Counted from the stretch's first letter, positions 1 through 7,343 are shown. The stretch is DNA of 16,179 bases from Prevotellaceae bacterium (GCA_031257655.1 JAIROF010000011.1:1-16179); one strand, 5' to 3'. Made by a program: numbers and translations. Notes: generated by a model from the sequence alone, not told the origin.

Positions 1-241
1 AACTTTGTTCCTTTGTGGTTGGAAAAATACCACGAAGACACAAAGAACACAAGGTTTTCACAAGGAGAATTTTTATTACTTTTGTGATTTGCAATGAAAT
101 ATGCTACCTGAGTAGTTGCGAATTAAGAATTAGGAATCAATTAAGAATTAAATCTTTGCAAGCTGAGTAGCGTGTTGATTATAAGCGGGAAGCGGATGCT
201 TTTTGTTTTTCTCAGCTGTCCACAAATTTTTTCGTAGAAAT

Positions 242-306
242 CTGTGCAAATCTGGTGCAAATCTGTGTATAAAAAATATCCACAGATTTGCACCAGATTT
301 ACACAG
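242..306. repeat. 26-bp inverted repeat (long hairpin)
   Basis: The left arm (242-267) begins CTGTGCAAATCTGG and the right arm (281-306) ends CCAGATTTACACAG. The arms are reverse complements over 26 bases with a single mismatch, separated by a 13-base AT-rich loop (268-280). Within each arm the word CAAATCTG or its near copy occurs twice, so the arm is itself a short direct repeat. There is no T-tract after it, so it is not a classical terminator. Its role is unknown; a dispersed intergenic palindrome is the simplest reading. Confidence 0.8.
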
Positions 307-330
307 GTAAGACCTTCGGCGGTAGCGCTA

Positions 331-378
331 TTCCTAATTCCTAATTCCTAATTCCTAATTCTTAATTGATAATTCTTA
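331..378. repeat. Tandem 7-bp repeat TTCCTAA, inverted relative to 121-137
   Basis: Four exact copies of TTCCTAA (331-358) are followed by the variants TTCTTAA, TTGATAA and a partial TTCTTA. The 17 bases at 351-367 are the exact reverse complement of 121-137, so the two blocks form an inverted pair flanking the 242-306 hairpin. The array ends only 24 bases before the trpF ATG, so changes in copy number would alter spacing in its leader. Confidence 0.8.
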
Positions 379-402
379 GCTCCTCATTGACTTCGTTTGT
401 GT

Positions 403-1044
403 ATGAAAATCAAAGTATGCGGCATGATGGATTCCGTCAACATTGCGGAGGTTGCCCAGCTACAGCCCGATTACATGGGTTTTATTTTTTACGAGGGTTC
501 GCCCCGCTTTGCCGGGAATTTGCCGCCGGAGGCGCTTGACGCGCTGTCGGCGGCCACGCTACGCGTAGGCGTGTTTGTCAACGCCGCAAGGGAGTACATC
601 GCCGCGCAGGCGGCGCGCTACCGGCTCGACCTGCTACAGCTTCACGGCGACGAAACGCCCGCCCACTGCGCATGGTTTAAATCCGCTTACGGCGTGATTA
701 AGGCGTTTGGGGTGCAATCGGCGGCAGATTTTGCCGCGGCGCAGCGCTACGAAAAGGTGTGCGACTACTTCCTGTTCGACACGAAAACCACGCTGCGCGG
801 CGGCTCCGGCCTACAGTTCGACCACCGGCTGCTGGCAACCTACCGCGGCCAAACGCCTTTTTTCCTGAGCGGCGGCATTGCTCCCGAAGACATCCCCGCC
901 ATTGCCAACCTCCACCTGCCCCGCTGCGAAGCGATCGACGTCAACAGCCGCGTTGAGCGCTCGCCCGGGCTGAAAAACGCCGCCGCCGTAGAAAAGCTTA
1001 TCACCGCAGCCCGCATGACCTTTGGAGCTCCTACCCCTTGCTGA
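403..1044 (+). CDS. trpF: Phosphoribosylanthranilate isomerase
   Basis: This enzyme of tryptophan biosynthesis converts N-(5-phosphoribosyl)anthranilate to the carboxyphenylamino-deoxyribulose phosphate by an Amadori rearrangement in the cytoplasm. The 213-residue product has the usual single (beta/alpha)8 barrel length. It opens MKIKVCGM, giving the catalytic cysteine C6, and carries the general acid D126 in LFDTK. Other family marks are QLHGDE (78-83), the phosphate-binding FLSGGI (154-159) and the C-terminal DVNSRVERSPG. I chose the ATG at 403 because it places KVCGM at the very N-terminus; a TTG at 397 would add only two residues. No other trp gene is visible: a long spacer lies upstream, and the next gene is unrelated and has its own promoter, so trpF looks detached from a trp operon within this window. 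Confidence 0.95.
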   Translation: MKIKVCGMMDSVNIAEVAQLQPDYMGFIFYEGSPRFAGNLPPEALDALSAATLRVGVFVNAAREYIAAQAARYRLDLLQLHGDETPAHCAWFKSAYGVIKAFGVQSAADFAAAQRYEKVCDYFLFDTKTTLRGGSGLQFDHRLLATYRGQTPFFLSGGIAPEDIPAIANLHLPRCEAIDVNSRVERSPGLKNAAAVEKLITAARMTFGAPTPC

Positions 1045-1097
1045 CCAGCAGCGAGGCCGACTAAGGGCAAGTGCGGCAGGATTTTGGCGCTTCACCA

Positions 1098-1132
1098 CCC
1101 GGAAGCCGGGCCAAAAAGCCGGGCATAAGCCC
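1098..1132 (+). other. GC-rich hairpins downstream of trpF
   Basis: Two small hairpins follow the trpF stop: CCCGG-AAG-CCGGG (1098-1110), followed by CCAAAAA, and GGGC-ATAA-GCCC (1121-1132). The word GCCGGGC occurs twice, at 1105 and 1118. They could help end trpF transcription, but there is no T-tract, so this is only a weak terminator candidate. Confidence 0.3.
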
Positions 1133-1191
1133 CTGCAAACCCTCGTTCCGTTCCCTCCGCAGCAAAAAAAAATTGTTTTCATTTCCTGTGC

Positions 1192-1219
1192 TTTGGAATC
1201 CAAGTTTTTCGTATCTTTG
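1192..1219 (+). promoter_or_regulatory. Promoter of the AAA/PD-(D/E)XK gene
   Basis: TATCTTTG at 1212-1219 matches the Bacteroidota -7 element TAnnTTTG. A TTTG at 1192-1195 could be the -33 element, but the 16-base spacer is shorter than the usual 19-21. The start codon is at 1243, giving a leader of roughly 20 bases. Confidence 0.6.
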
Positions 1220-1242
1220 CTGCGTTGTTAAAAAATATTGCC

Positions 1243-2829
1243 ATGAAAAAATTACCTATAGGGATACAATCGTTTACAGACATACGTGAGGGAAGCTACC
1301 TGTACGTAGACAAAACTGCCGCTATTTACCGAATGATTTCGTTCGGAAAAACATACCTTCTTTCTCGCCCCTGTCGATTTGGCAAATCGCTCCTTGTAAG
1401 CACGCTGGAGGCGCTTTTTTGCGGAAAAAAAAGCCTCTTTGAGGGGCTTTACATCTACGACAAGTGGGACTGGACGCGGTCGAATCCGGTTGTCCGGATA
1501 GACTGGACGCTGATTGGCCACGCAACGGCAAAGGAGCTGGAGGAAAACCTGACGGCATACCTGGAAAATATTGCCGCCGGCTACCAGCTAACGCTTGACC
1601 GCGAGTACGTGCTCGGCGCTTTTGTCGACTTAATCCGCCAGCTGCACGAAAAAACAGGCGAAAGGGTGGTAGTGCTTGTAGACGGGTACGATGTGCCCGT
1701 GCTTGATGCGGTAGGAGCGGCGAGCGGCGAGCTCGATGAAATTTGCGATGCGCTTTACAGGCTTTACAGTGCGCTGCAAGGCTCCGACGAGCACCTGCAC
1801 CTGGTGCTTTTTACAGGCCTCTCAAAGGTTGCAGGGATAACCCTCGCGTTGGCGCTGGACACCCTGAATGACATTACGCTCGACGAAAGGTACGCCGACA
1901 TCTGCGGCTATACCCAGCAGGAGCTGGAAGATAGCTTTTCGGAGTATTTGGCGGAGGAGCCAAAGAACCCCTCGGAAGCGGGGGAGGAGCCGTTGGCCGC
2001 CATTCGCCGCTGGTACGACGGCTATTCGTGGGATGGCAAAACATCGGTTTACAATCCCCACAGCATCCTGCTGTTTTTGCAGGAGAAAAAAATCCGAACC
2101 TTCTGGTGCGCCACCGGCGCACCGGCCTTCCTGATAGACCTGCTCAAAGCGCGCGCCGACGTTAGCTTTCTTCTTCAGCCCATTCGGGTATGGGCAAATC
2201 TTTTCGGCGTCTACAACCCCGAGCGCATCGAAGTCCTCCCCCTGCTGTTTCAGGCCGGCTACCTGACCATCAAAGAGGTGGCCTTAGATGGCTGGGAGCG
2301 GAAGTATACGCTGGCGCCGCCCAACAGGGTTGTCGAAGAATCGCTCGTCCGGAATTTGCTGATGTCTTATGCTGATTTATACCTGGATGAAGCGGTAAGG
2401 CTGCGCGAAAGCATGATTCGCGAGGTGAAAACCTGCAATGCGGCGGGGCTGGAGCAGAGCCTGCGGGCGATGCTTGCGCACGTACCCTGCCCGCTGCGCG
2501 CGGATACGGAGCCGTACTACCACGCCCTGCTGCAGGTATGGCTCTACTTCATAGATTTCAAGGTAAAGGGAGAAACTTCGGCTGACGCCGGGCGCATTTA
2601 CGCCGTTGGGCGGCTGCCGGGAATGGCCGTTATTGCCCGTATCAAGTACAGCGCGGAGCAAACGTTGGCAAGCTTAATCGGCGAGCCCGCCGCGCAGCCG
2701 AATGACAACCGGCAGTACGAGGCGTATGCCGCTAAAAAAATTATCCTGCTCACCGCAGCGTTCACAAAAAATGAAATCGGGTGCAGGATAGAGCAGCTGG
2801 CGGGGTATAGCGGCAGCCCGGTAGAGTAG
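1243..2829 (+). CDS. AAA-ATPase-like / PD-(D/E)XK family protein with degenerate active sites
   Basis: The 528-residue product has the architecture of the AAA-ATPase-like family (PF09820) with a C-terminal PD-(D/E)XK nuclease-like domain (PF08011), common in multiple copies in Bacteroidales. The N-terminus MKKLPIGIQSF and YLYVDKT is canonical, as are WYDGYSWDG (257-265), VYNPHSIL and FWCATGAPAFL. Key sites have changed. The P-loop region reads SRPCRFGKSL (41-50), where the family has SRPRRFGKSL. Walker B is VVVLVDGYDVP (142-152), where the family has a DEYDKP-like sequence, so the glutamate is glycine. In the nuclease domain the family GRIDL is GRIYA (450-454), and the expected E-x-K is R466-I-K468. 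The frame is open throughout. I used the ATG at 1243, which gives the standard N-terminus; a TTG at 1225 is less likely. Its cellular role is not established; ATPase and nuclease activity look impaired or lost. Confidence 0.85.
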   Translation: MKKLPIGIQSFTDIREGSYLYVDKTAAIYRMISFGKTYLLSRPCRFGKSLLVSTLEALFCGKKSLFEGLYIYDKWDWTRSNPVVRIDWTLIGHATAKELEENLTAYLENIAAGYQLTLDREYVLGAFVDLIRQLHEKTGERVVVLVDGYDVPVLDAVGAASGELDEICDALYRLYSALQGSDEHLHLVLFTGLSKVAGITLALALDTLNDITLDERYADICGYTQQELEDSFSEYLAEEPKNPSEAGEEPLAAIRRWYDGYSWDGKTSVYNPHSILLFLQEKKIRTFWCATGAPAFLIDLLKARADVSFLLQPIRVWANLFGVYNPERIEVLPLLFQAGYLTIKEVALDGWERKYTLAPPNRVVEESLVRNLLMSYADLYLDEAVRLRESMIREVKTCNAAGLEQSLRAMLAHVPCPLRADTEPYYHALLQVWLYFIDFKVKGETSADAGRIYAVGRLPGMAVIARIKYSAEQTLASLIGEPAAQPNDNRQYEAYAAKKIILLTAAFTKNEIGCRIEQLAGYSGSPVE

Positions 2830-2830
2830 C

Positions 2831-2897
2831 GTCGTAAGGCGTGTTTTGTCGTAAGGCGTTTGCCCTACGCTACGTTTTTGGTGGCAAAGCGTAGCGT
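2831..2897. terminator. Possible bidirectional terminator between convergent genes
   Basis: The gap between the AAA gene (+) and the zinc-ribbon gene (-) holds an 8-bp inverted repeat, ACGCTACG (2867-2874) and CGTAGCGT (2890-2897), with a 15-base loop. A 12-bp direct repeat GTCGTAAGGCGT occurs at 2831-2842 and 2848-2859. The position between converging genes suggests a shared terminator, but a good T-tract is lacking. Confidence 0.35.
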
Positions 2898-2944
2898 GGC
2901 ATCAGCGTCAGGTGCAGGGGGGGAGGGGTTACGTGATTTACCTG

Positions 2945-3715
2945 TCAGTCGCGGGGGTCGGCGTTAATGAGGATGCGGCCGCAGTACTCGCATACGATAA
3001 TTTTTTTGCTCAGCTTAATGTCCACCTGCCGCTGCGGAGGGATTCTGTTGAAGCAGCCTCCGCAGGCGTCGCGGCTCACCGACGCCACCGCCAGCCCGTT
3101 TCGCGCGTTGGCGCGAATGCGCTGGTAGGCGCTATATAGCCGGCTTTCTATCTTTTCTTTGTACATATCCGAGCTTTTGCGGAGCTCATCCTCTTCGCGC
3201 TGCGTTTCGTTGGTGATTTCCTCCAGCTCTTTTTGCTTCGTTTCCAAAGCGATTTTCTTATCGTTGAGTATGCTGTTAGTTTCCTCAACGAGGCGCTTTT
3301 TTTCCTTGGCCTGAAAAGAAAACTCTTTGATTTTTTTTTCGCTCAGCTCAATCTCCAGCGTTTGAAATTCGATTTCCTTCGACAGCGAGTCAAACTCGCG
3401 GTTGTTGCGGACATTTTTTTGCTGCTCGCCGTACTTTTTTATCAGCGTTTTCGAGGTTTCGATGTCATTCTTTTTTTTCAGCACCATGCTTTCCATTTCG
3501 CGCGCTTCGGCCTGGTAGTTTTTCGCGCGCGTTTCAAGTCCGCCAATCTCATCTTCAAGGTCTTGCACCTCCAGCGGCAGCTCGCCGCGCAGGCGTATAA
3601 TTTCGTCAATTTTTGAATCGATAAGCTGCAGCTCGTACAGGTATTTTAGCTTAGTTTCGATGGGTAGATCAATAGTCTCCGCTGCTATTTTGGTTTTTGC
3701 CATAGTTTTTGCCAT
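2945..3715 (-). CDS. Coiled-coil C4-type zinc-ribbon protein (DUF164 / CT398-like)
   Basis: The 256-residue product is a long charged coiled coil (roughly residues 20-200, rich in Glu, Lys and Leu) ending in a zinc ribbon with two CxxC knuckles, C218/C221 and C242/C245. This is the layout of the PF02591 zinc-ribbon family, cytoplasmic proteins probably acting in nucleic-acid or protein interactions; no precise function is established. LRGELPLEVQDLEDEI near the N-terminus is typical of Bacteroidota members. It is the last gene of the minus-strand block, 59 bases after the Nif3 gene, a pairing usual in the phylum. The start is ambiguous: the N-terminus reads MAKTMAKTK, so the second ATG at 3703 may be the true start and the first a small duplication. 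Confidence 0.9.
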   Translation of the reverse strand: MAKTMAKTKIAAETIDLPIETKLKYLYELQLIDSKIDEIIRLRGELPLEVQDLEDEIGGLETRAKNYQAEAREMESMVLKKKNDIETSKTLIKKYGEQQKNVRNNREFDSLSKEIEFQTLEIELSEKKIKEFSFQAKEKKRLVEETNSILNDKKIALETKQKELEEITNETQREEDELRKSSDMYKEKIESRLYSAYQRIRANARNGLAVASVSRDACGGCFNRIPPQRQVDIKLSKKIIVCEYCGRILINADPRD

Positions 3716-3774
3716 GATATGGTACTTTCGTGTATTTAGTTGGTCGGGTTAATTTACGTTCGCAACAACCTGGT

Positions 3775-4866
3775 TTACAGATAATTGATTTGGTTAATGG
3801 CGTACTTCACCAGGTAGGGGGCAAAGGTAGGAAATTTTTTTGTGATAACCTCATAAAAAATTTCAATTGCGAAAATTTCACTTTCGAAGTGGCCTACGTC
3901 CACAGCGGTAATGCGCCCGTCGAACTCCTGGAGCTGGTGGTACTTAAAATCGGCGCTAACAAAGGCGTCGACGCCGTAGGCAATCGCCTTTTCGGTGAAG
4001 CCGCTGCCGCTGCCGCCGCATACCGCAACGTAGCGAATGCTCTGGCTGCGGCCTGTGACGTATCGTATGCTCTGGGCGTTGAAGGCCTGCTTTACCAGCG
4101 GCAAAAAGTCGGCTGTGCGGAGCGGCTTCTCCAGCTCGCCAATCATGCCAAACCCCACGTTGAGGTGCTCGTTGAGCAGCGGGTAGAGGTCGTAGGCAAC
4201 CTCTTCGTAGGGGTGGATGGAGCGCATGGCGGCAACGACGCGGCCCATCTGCGCTTCGTGGGCTATCACCTCAACTTTTTCTTCCGGCTCGCGGTGCAGC
4301 TCTCCTCTTTTGCCGGCAAAGGGGGTAGCCGCTTCGCTGGCCAGGAAGGAGCCTGTGCCCTGTGCGCTAAAGCTACAGCAGCGGTACTGCCCAATGCTGC
4401 CGGCGCCGGCGGCAAACATGGCCTGCCGCACCGCTTCGGCGGAGGCCGACGGAACGTAAACGGCAACTTTAACCAGCTGGTGGGCCGGCTGCAAGATGCT
4501 GCGGTTTTTGAGCATCAGCCGGTCGCACATTTTTTCGCTCACGCCCCCGCGCACGCTGTCTAAGTTGGTGTGCGCGGCGTACAGCGCAACGTCGTGCTTA
4601 ACGGCTTGCTGCACTATGCGCTCGGTGTCGTTGCCCCCAGCTAAGCGCTTTATCCCGCCAAAAATGGGGGGGTGGTGCGAAATGATGAGGTTGATGTTGC
4701 TGTCGATTGCTGTTTGCACCGCCTGCTCGGTAACGTCGAGGCAAAGCAGGGCGCCTGTTGCCTCCTTTTGGGGGTCGCCTACGTTCAGCCCGGCGTTGTC
4801 GTAGTTTTCCTGGTAGGCGAGCGGGGCAAGCTCCTCTATGGCGCCTGTGATTTCTGCAATGGTCAT
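3775..4866 (-). CDS. Nif3-like dinuclear metal centre protein (YqfO type)
   Basis: The 363-residue product belongs to the NIF3 family (PF01784), cytoplasmic hexameric proteins that bind two metal ions; some members are annotated as GTP cyclohydrolase I type 2, but the physiological reaction is uncertain. Metal ligands are visible: H64-H65 in ISHHPPIF, H99 and D103 in AAHTNLDS, and H326 and E330 in GHFESE. Residues about 131-232 form the extra PII-like domain that separates long YqfO-type members from the short ones of about 250 residues, and the total length fits that class. It sits 26 bases after the merR-type gene and 59 bases before the zinc-ribbon gene, so it is probably cotranscribed with both. 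Confidence 0.92.
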   Translation of the reverse strand: MTIAEITGAIEELAPLAYQENYDNAGLNVGDPQKEATGALLCLDVTEQAVQTAIDSNINLIISHHPPIFGGIKRLAGGNDTERIVQQAVKHDVALYAAHTNLDSVRGGVSEKMCDRLMLKNRSILQPAHQLVKVAVYVPSASAEAVRQAMFAAGAGSIGQYRCCSFSAQGTGSFLASEAATPFAGKRGELHREPEEKVEVIAHEAQMGRVVAAMRSIHPYEEVAYDLYPLLNEHLNVGFGMIGELEKPLRTADFLPLVKQAFNAQSIRYVTGRSQSIRYVAVCGGSGSGFTEKAIAYGVDAFVSADFKYHQLQEFDGRITAVDVGHFESEIFAIEIFYEVITKKFPTFAPYLVKYAINQINYL

Positions 4867-4892
4867 AAGGTAAAATGTTGATATGTAATTAA

Positions 4893-5228
4893 TTATAAGG
4901 TGTTTTTCACTTCCAGCAGCAGCGCTTTGATGTTTTCCAGCGACTTTACTATTTCGAGGTGTATTTCTTCGTCGGTCATTTTATTTTTCAACCGTCTGCG
5001 CGCGCCGTCGAGGGTTAAGCCTTCCTCTTTTACCAGGTGGAAGATAATGCGGAAGTTGTCCACATCTTTTTGTGTGAACAGCCGGTTGCCCCTTTTGTTT
5101 TTGTGGGGCTTGATGACGTCAAATTCTCGCTCCCAAAACCGGATGAGCGAAGTGTTTACTTCAAACATGGCGGCAACTTCGCCAATGGTGAAGTAAAGTT
5201 TTTCGAGCTTGGGCTGTTTGTATGGCAT
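4893..5228 (-). CDS. Small MerR-family transcriptional regulator
   Basis: The 111-residue product has a MerR-type winged helix-turn-helix at about residues 10-80: LYFTIGEVAAMFEVNTSLIR, then FWEREF, the wing RGNRLFTQKDV, and EEGLTLDGARRRL. A short helical tail follows, with no cysteine-based or large effector domain, so it should not be a classical metal sensor. Its target is unknown. It lies 52 bases downstream of an M23 peptidase gene and 26 bases upstream of the Nif3 gene on the same strand; a MerR-like gene behind an M23 peptidase is a common Bacteroidota arrangement. Regulation of its own block is plausible but not shown by any operator I can see. Confidence 0.88.
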   Translation of the reverse strand: MPYKQPKLEKLYFTIGEVAAMFEVNTSLIRFWEREFDVIKPHKNKRGNRLFTQKDVDNFRIIFHLVKEEGLTLDGARRRLKNKMTDEEIHLEIVKSLENIKALLLEVKNTL

Positions 5229-5280
5229 AATACTCAGGTTTTCAGATGCATTTCACTTTCGGAGATAGTCAATCAATCAA

Positions 5281-6234
5281 TCAGTCGAACGATTGCCCTT
5301 TGCTTGCGGCTATGCGCATGAGCAGCTGGTAGTCGTCGGGGGTAATATCTTTAAAAAAGTAGTGAATGGGGTTCACCGTATGGTCATCCTTGTGCACCTC
5401 GTAGTGGAGGTGGGGGGCGGTAGCGCGGCCGCTGTTGCCCACTAAGCCGATAACGTCACCGCGCTTTACCTGCGCCTTTTTGGCCACGTTTGCCTTGAGC
5501 AGGTGGGCGTACGTGGTGCGGTACCCGTTGTTGTGGTTCAGCGTGATGGTGATGCCGGAGGCGCGCAGGTTGTTGTGCACCGATTCTACCACGGCGTCTC
5601 CCGTAGCGTAAACGTCGGTACCCAAGGGCGCGGTGAAGTCTACGCCGCTGTGCATTTTAACCACCTTATAAAACGGATGTATGCGCATGCCGTAGGTTGC
5701 CGCTATGCGCCGCAAGTCGTTGTTGTGCACCGGCTGCGATGCCGGCAGGAGTTGCAGCGAAGGGTTGCCCTGCGCCTGCTCTACAAGGGTTTTGAGCCGT
5801 GTGGTTTGCCTGCTGATGGTGGAATCCAGCCGGTCGATGCCGTTTTTGACCTTCCGCGTGAGCGTAATGTTGTCCAGATGCTCAATGGCTACCAAGCTGA
5901 TGCCGTCTTCCGTGGCGTTGATGTAGGGGGATTCGGCTTCAAAAATGTGGCGGTAGATATCGGCGTCTCTCAGCTCGAGGTAGTCCACAAGGTTTTGGAT
6001 TTGCTCATGCTGCGCGAGCAGCTTTTCGTAGGCTTCGGTGAGCGTATGGTTTACTTCGGCCAGCCGTCGCTCCTTGGGCGTGCTGAAAAATTGGGCAAAG
6101 AGGGCGTAGTAGCCAACCAAAAAGAGCGCCCCCGCAAGCAGCCAAAATGCTACCTGCCGCACAACGCCCAGCAGGGTGGAGCGGACTTCGTCGAAGTCGA
6201 GCGTTTCGTGGTTAAATTTGAACTTTTTTGCCAT
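5281..6234 (-). CDS. Membrane-anchored M23 (LytM-type) peptidase, copy 2
   Basis: The 317-residue product has a short cytoplasmic N-terminus, one membrane segment at about 29-50, a helical region (about 55-160) and a C-terminal M23 peptidase domain (about 175-295). The zinc site is complete: H195 and D199 in MHSGVDF, and H275-L-H277 in APHLHYE. Such proteins cut peptide cross-links in peptidoglycan or regulate other hydrolases in the periplasm. It starts 13 bases after its upstream paralogue and shares with it the opening MAK---FN--TL, the membrane segment, the SIFEA/HIFEA motif and the catalytic domain, so the pair arose by duplication. The stop codon sits in a four-base repeat (TTGA on the coding strand, 5269-5283) that supplies further TGA codons just downstream. 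Confidence 0.92.
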   Translation of the reverse strand: MAKKFKFNHETLDFDEVRSTLLGVVRQVAFWLLAGALFLVGYYALFAQFFSTPKERRLAEVNHTLTEAYEKLLAQHEQIQNLVDYLELRDADIYRHIFEAESPYINATEDGISLVAIEHLDNITLTRKVKNGIDRLDSTISRQTTRLKTLVEQAQGNPSLQLLPASQPVHNNDLRRIAATYGMRIHPFYKVVKMHSGVDFTAPLGTDVYATGDAVVESVHNNLRASGITITLNHNNGYRTTYAHLLKANVAKKAQVKRGDVIGLVGNSGRATAPHLHYEVHKDDHTVNPIHYFFKDITPDDYQLLMRIAASKGQSFD

Positions 6235-6247
6235 TTTATTGTTTGCC

Positions 6248-7228
6248 TTAGTATTCCATAGCCGGCTTGTTGGCGTCTTCCTTTAGCGCCTGAATGATTT
6301 TGTGGTACTCACTTTCGCTCACGTCGGTATTGAAAAAGTTGATAGGATTAACATCCCTATTTTTGAACAGCACTTCGTAGTGCAGGTGCGTACCTTTTGA
6401 TCGTCCGGTGTTGCCCATCAAGCCAATCAGCTGTCCGCGCGTAATTTTCTCGTCCTGCCGGACTTTGATTTCGGAGAGGTGCGCATACCGGGTTTGGTAG
6501 CCAAAGCCGTGGTTAATGAGCACCATGTTGCCATATCCGCCCCAGTTAAATTCCGCTTTTTCTACCTTTCCGTTGCCGGTGGCGTATATGGGCGTTTTTT
6601 CGGGGCCTCCGAAGTCAATTCCGTGGTGAAATTTTTGGACATGGTAGAACGGATCGGAGCGCCACCCGTAGCCGCCGGAGAAGTGTACCTTGGGGTCTGA
6701 GAGGTTGACCGGCTGAATGGATGGGATGCAAAATATCATCTCCTCTTTTTCGCGCACGTATTCGGCAATTTCATCAAACGATTTGGACTGTATGTACACT
6801 TTTTTCGTAATCTTGTCCATGAATATCATTGCTTTGGCCACCTGCTCGGTTTGGGCGTCGGCCAGCAGCTGTTCGTAGCGCTTTATGCCGCCCATGCCGG
6901 ATTCGCGCACCGGCAGCGGGATGGGGTCGGCCTCAAAGATGGAGCGGTATACTTTGTTGTCGCGCTGCATCAGCTCGTTGAGCTCGTCGTTGGTTTGGCG
7001 AAGGCGTTGCAGCAGGAAGTCGTACTTTATTTGCAGGTCTTCGTTGCGCTGCTGCATGAGGGCGGCGCGAGGAGTCTCAAAAAAGTAGGAAAAAACGTAA
7101 ATCGCTATCGTGGATGAGGCGCAAGCAAGCAGCACGCCGAATACAATACGATAGATGCGTACCTTAAAAGGAATACCCAAAATCTCGTACGAAAGCGTAT
7201 GCGGATTAAACGTATAGTGTTTGGCCAT
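6248..7228 (-). CDS. Membrane-anchored M23 (LytM-type) peptidase, copy 1
   Basis: The 326-residue product has one membrane segment at about 28-50, a coiled-coil-like region rich in Gln, Asn and Glu (55-92), and an M23 domain at about 183-300. The metal site is intact: H201 and D205 in FHHGIDFGG, and H281-L-H283 in GTHLHYE. It likely acts on peptidoglycan on the outer face of the inner membrane. It is the first gene of the minus-strand block and has a strong promoter just upstream (7262-7293). The linker between coiled coil and peptidase domain differs clearly from that of its neighbour, which suggests different partners or substrates rather than a recent duplication. Confidence 0.92.
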   Translation of the reverse strand: MAKHYTFNPHTLSYEILGIPFKVRIYRIVFGVLLACASSTIAIYVFSYFFETPRAALMQQRNEDLQIKYDFLLQRLRQTNDELNELMQRDNKVYRSIFEADPIPLPVRESGMGGIKRYEQLLADAQTEQVAKAMIFMDKITKKVYIQSKSFDEIAEYVREKEEMIFCIPSIQPVNLSDPKVHFSGGYGWRSDPFYHVQKFHHGIDFGGPEKTPIYATGNGKVEKAEFNWGGYGNMVLINHGFGYQTRYAHLSEIKVRQDEKITRGQLIGLMGNTGRSKGTHLHYEVLFKNRDVNPINFFNTDVSESEYHKIIQALKEDANKPAMEY

Positions 7229-7261
7229 AGGCGCAACAAATAGTCAGAATAACAAAACTCA

Positions 7262-7293
7262 CAAAGATAGCTCATTGGAAGTTAAAATCCAAA
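7262..7293 (-). promoter_or_regulatory. Promoter of the M23-M23-MerR-Nif3-zinc ribbon block
   Basis: On the minus strand TTTG (7293-7290) is followed after 20 bases by TATCTTTG (7269-7262). This matches the Bacteroidota promoter TTTG-N19-21-TAnnTTTG in both elements and in spacing. The first start codon is at 7228, giving a leader of about 28 bases. No comparable promoter was seen in the short gaps inside the block. Confidence 0.8.
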
Positions 7294-7318
7294 TTTTTGT
7301 GAATTTAAGCGGAAAAGC

Positions 7319-7343
7319 GCATCAAAATGCTGTGATGCAGCAT
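7319..7343 (-). other. Alternative hairpins downstream of porU
   Basis: GCATCA (7319-7324) pairs with TGATGC (7333-7338), and the overlapping ATGCTG (7327-7332) pairs with CAGCAT (7338-7343). The two hairpins exclude each other. They lie about 40 bases past the porU stop and could contribute to its termination, but no clear T-tract follows on the minus strand. Confidence 0.3.

Larger units (their letters stand above)
1..402. other. Repeat-rich non-coding spacer upstream of trpF
   Basis: This AT-rich stretch has no convincing gene on either strand. It holds several repeat types side by side: a sequence of alternating CACAAAG-like words at 1-65, an AATTAAGAATTAGGAAT block at 121-137, a long hairpin at 242-306, and a tandem 7-mer at 331-378. 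A TACTTTTG at 77-84 fits the -7 pattern TAnnTTTG, but it is over 300 bases from trpF and has no visible -33 partner, so I do not call it a promoter. Confidence 0.7.

Noticed and set aside
331..378. CRISPR-like array
   Set aside because: Seven-base units with no spacers; a simple tandem repeat.
1045..1242. Small genes in the trpF-AAA spacer
   Set aside because: The frames here are short, arginine-rich and run into the promoter and the AAA start; no support for coding.
3730..4563. 277-codon plus-strand frame opposite the Nif3 gene
   Set aside because: It lies antisense to a gene with clear metal-binding motifs, has alanine/valine-rich low-complexity content and no recognisable domain; a shadow of GC-rich codon use.
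5503..6261. 252-codon plus-strand frame opposite the second M23 peptidase
   Set aside because: Covers a gene with a complete LytM zinc site on the other strand; no motif of its own.
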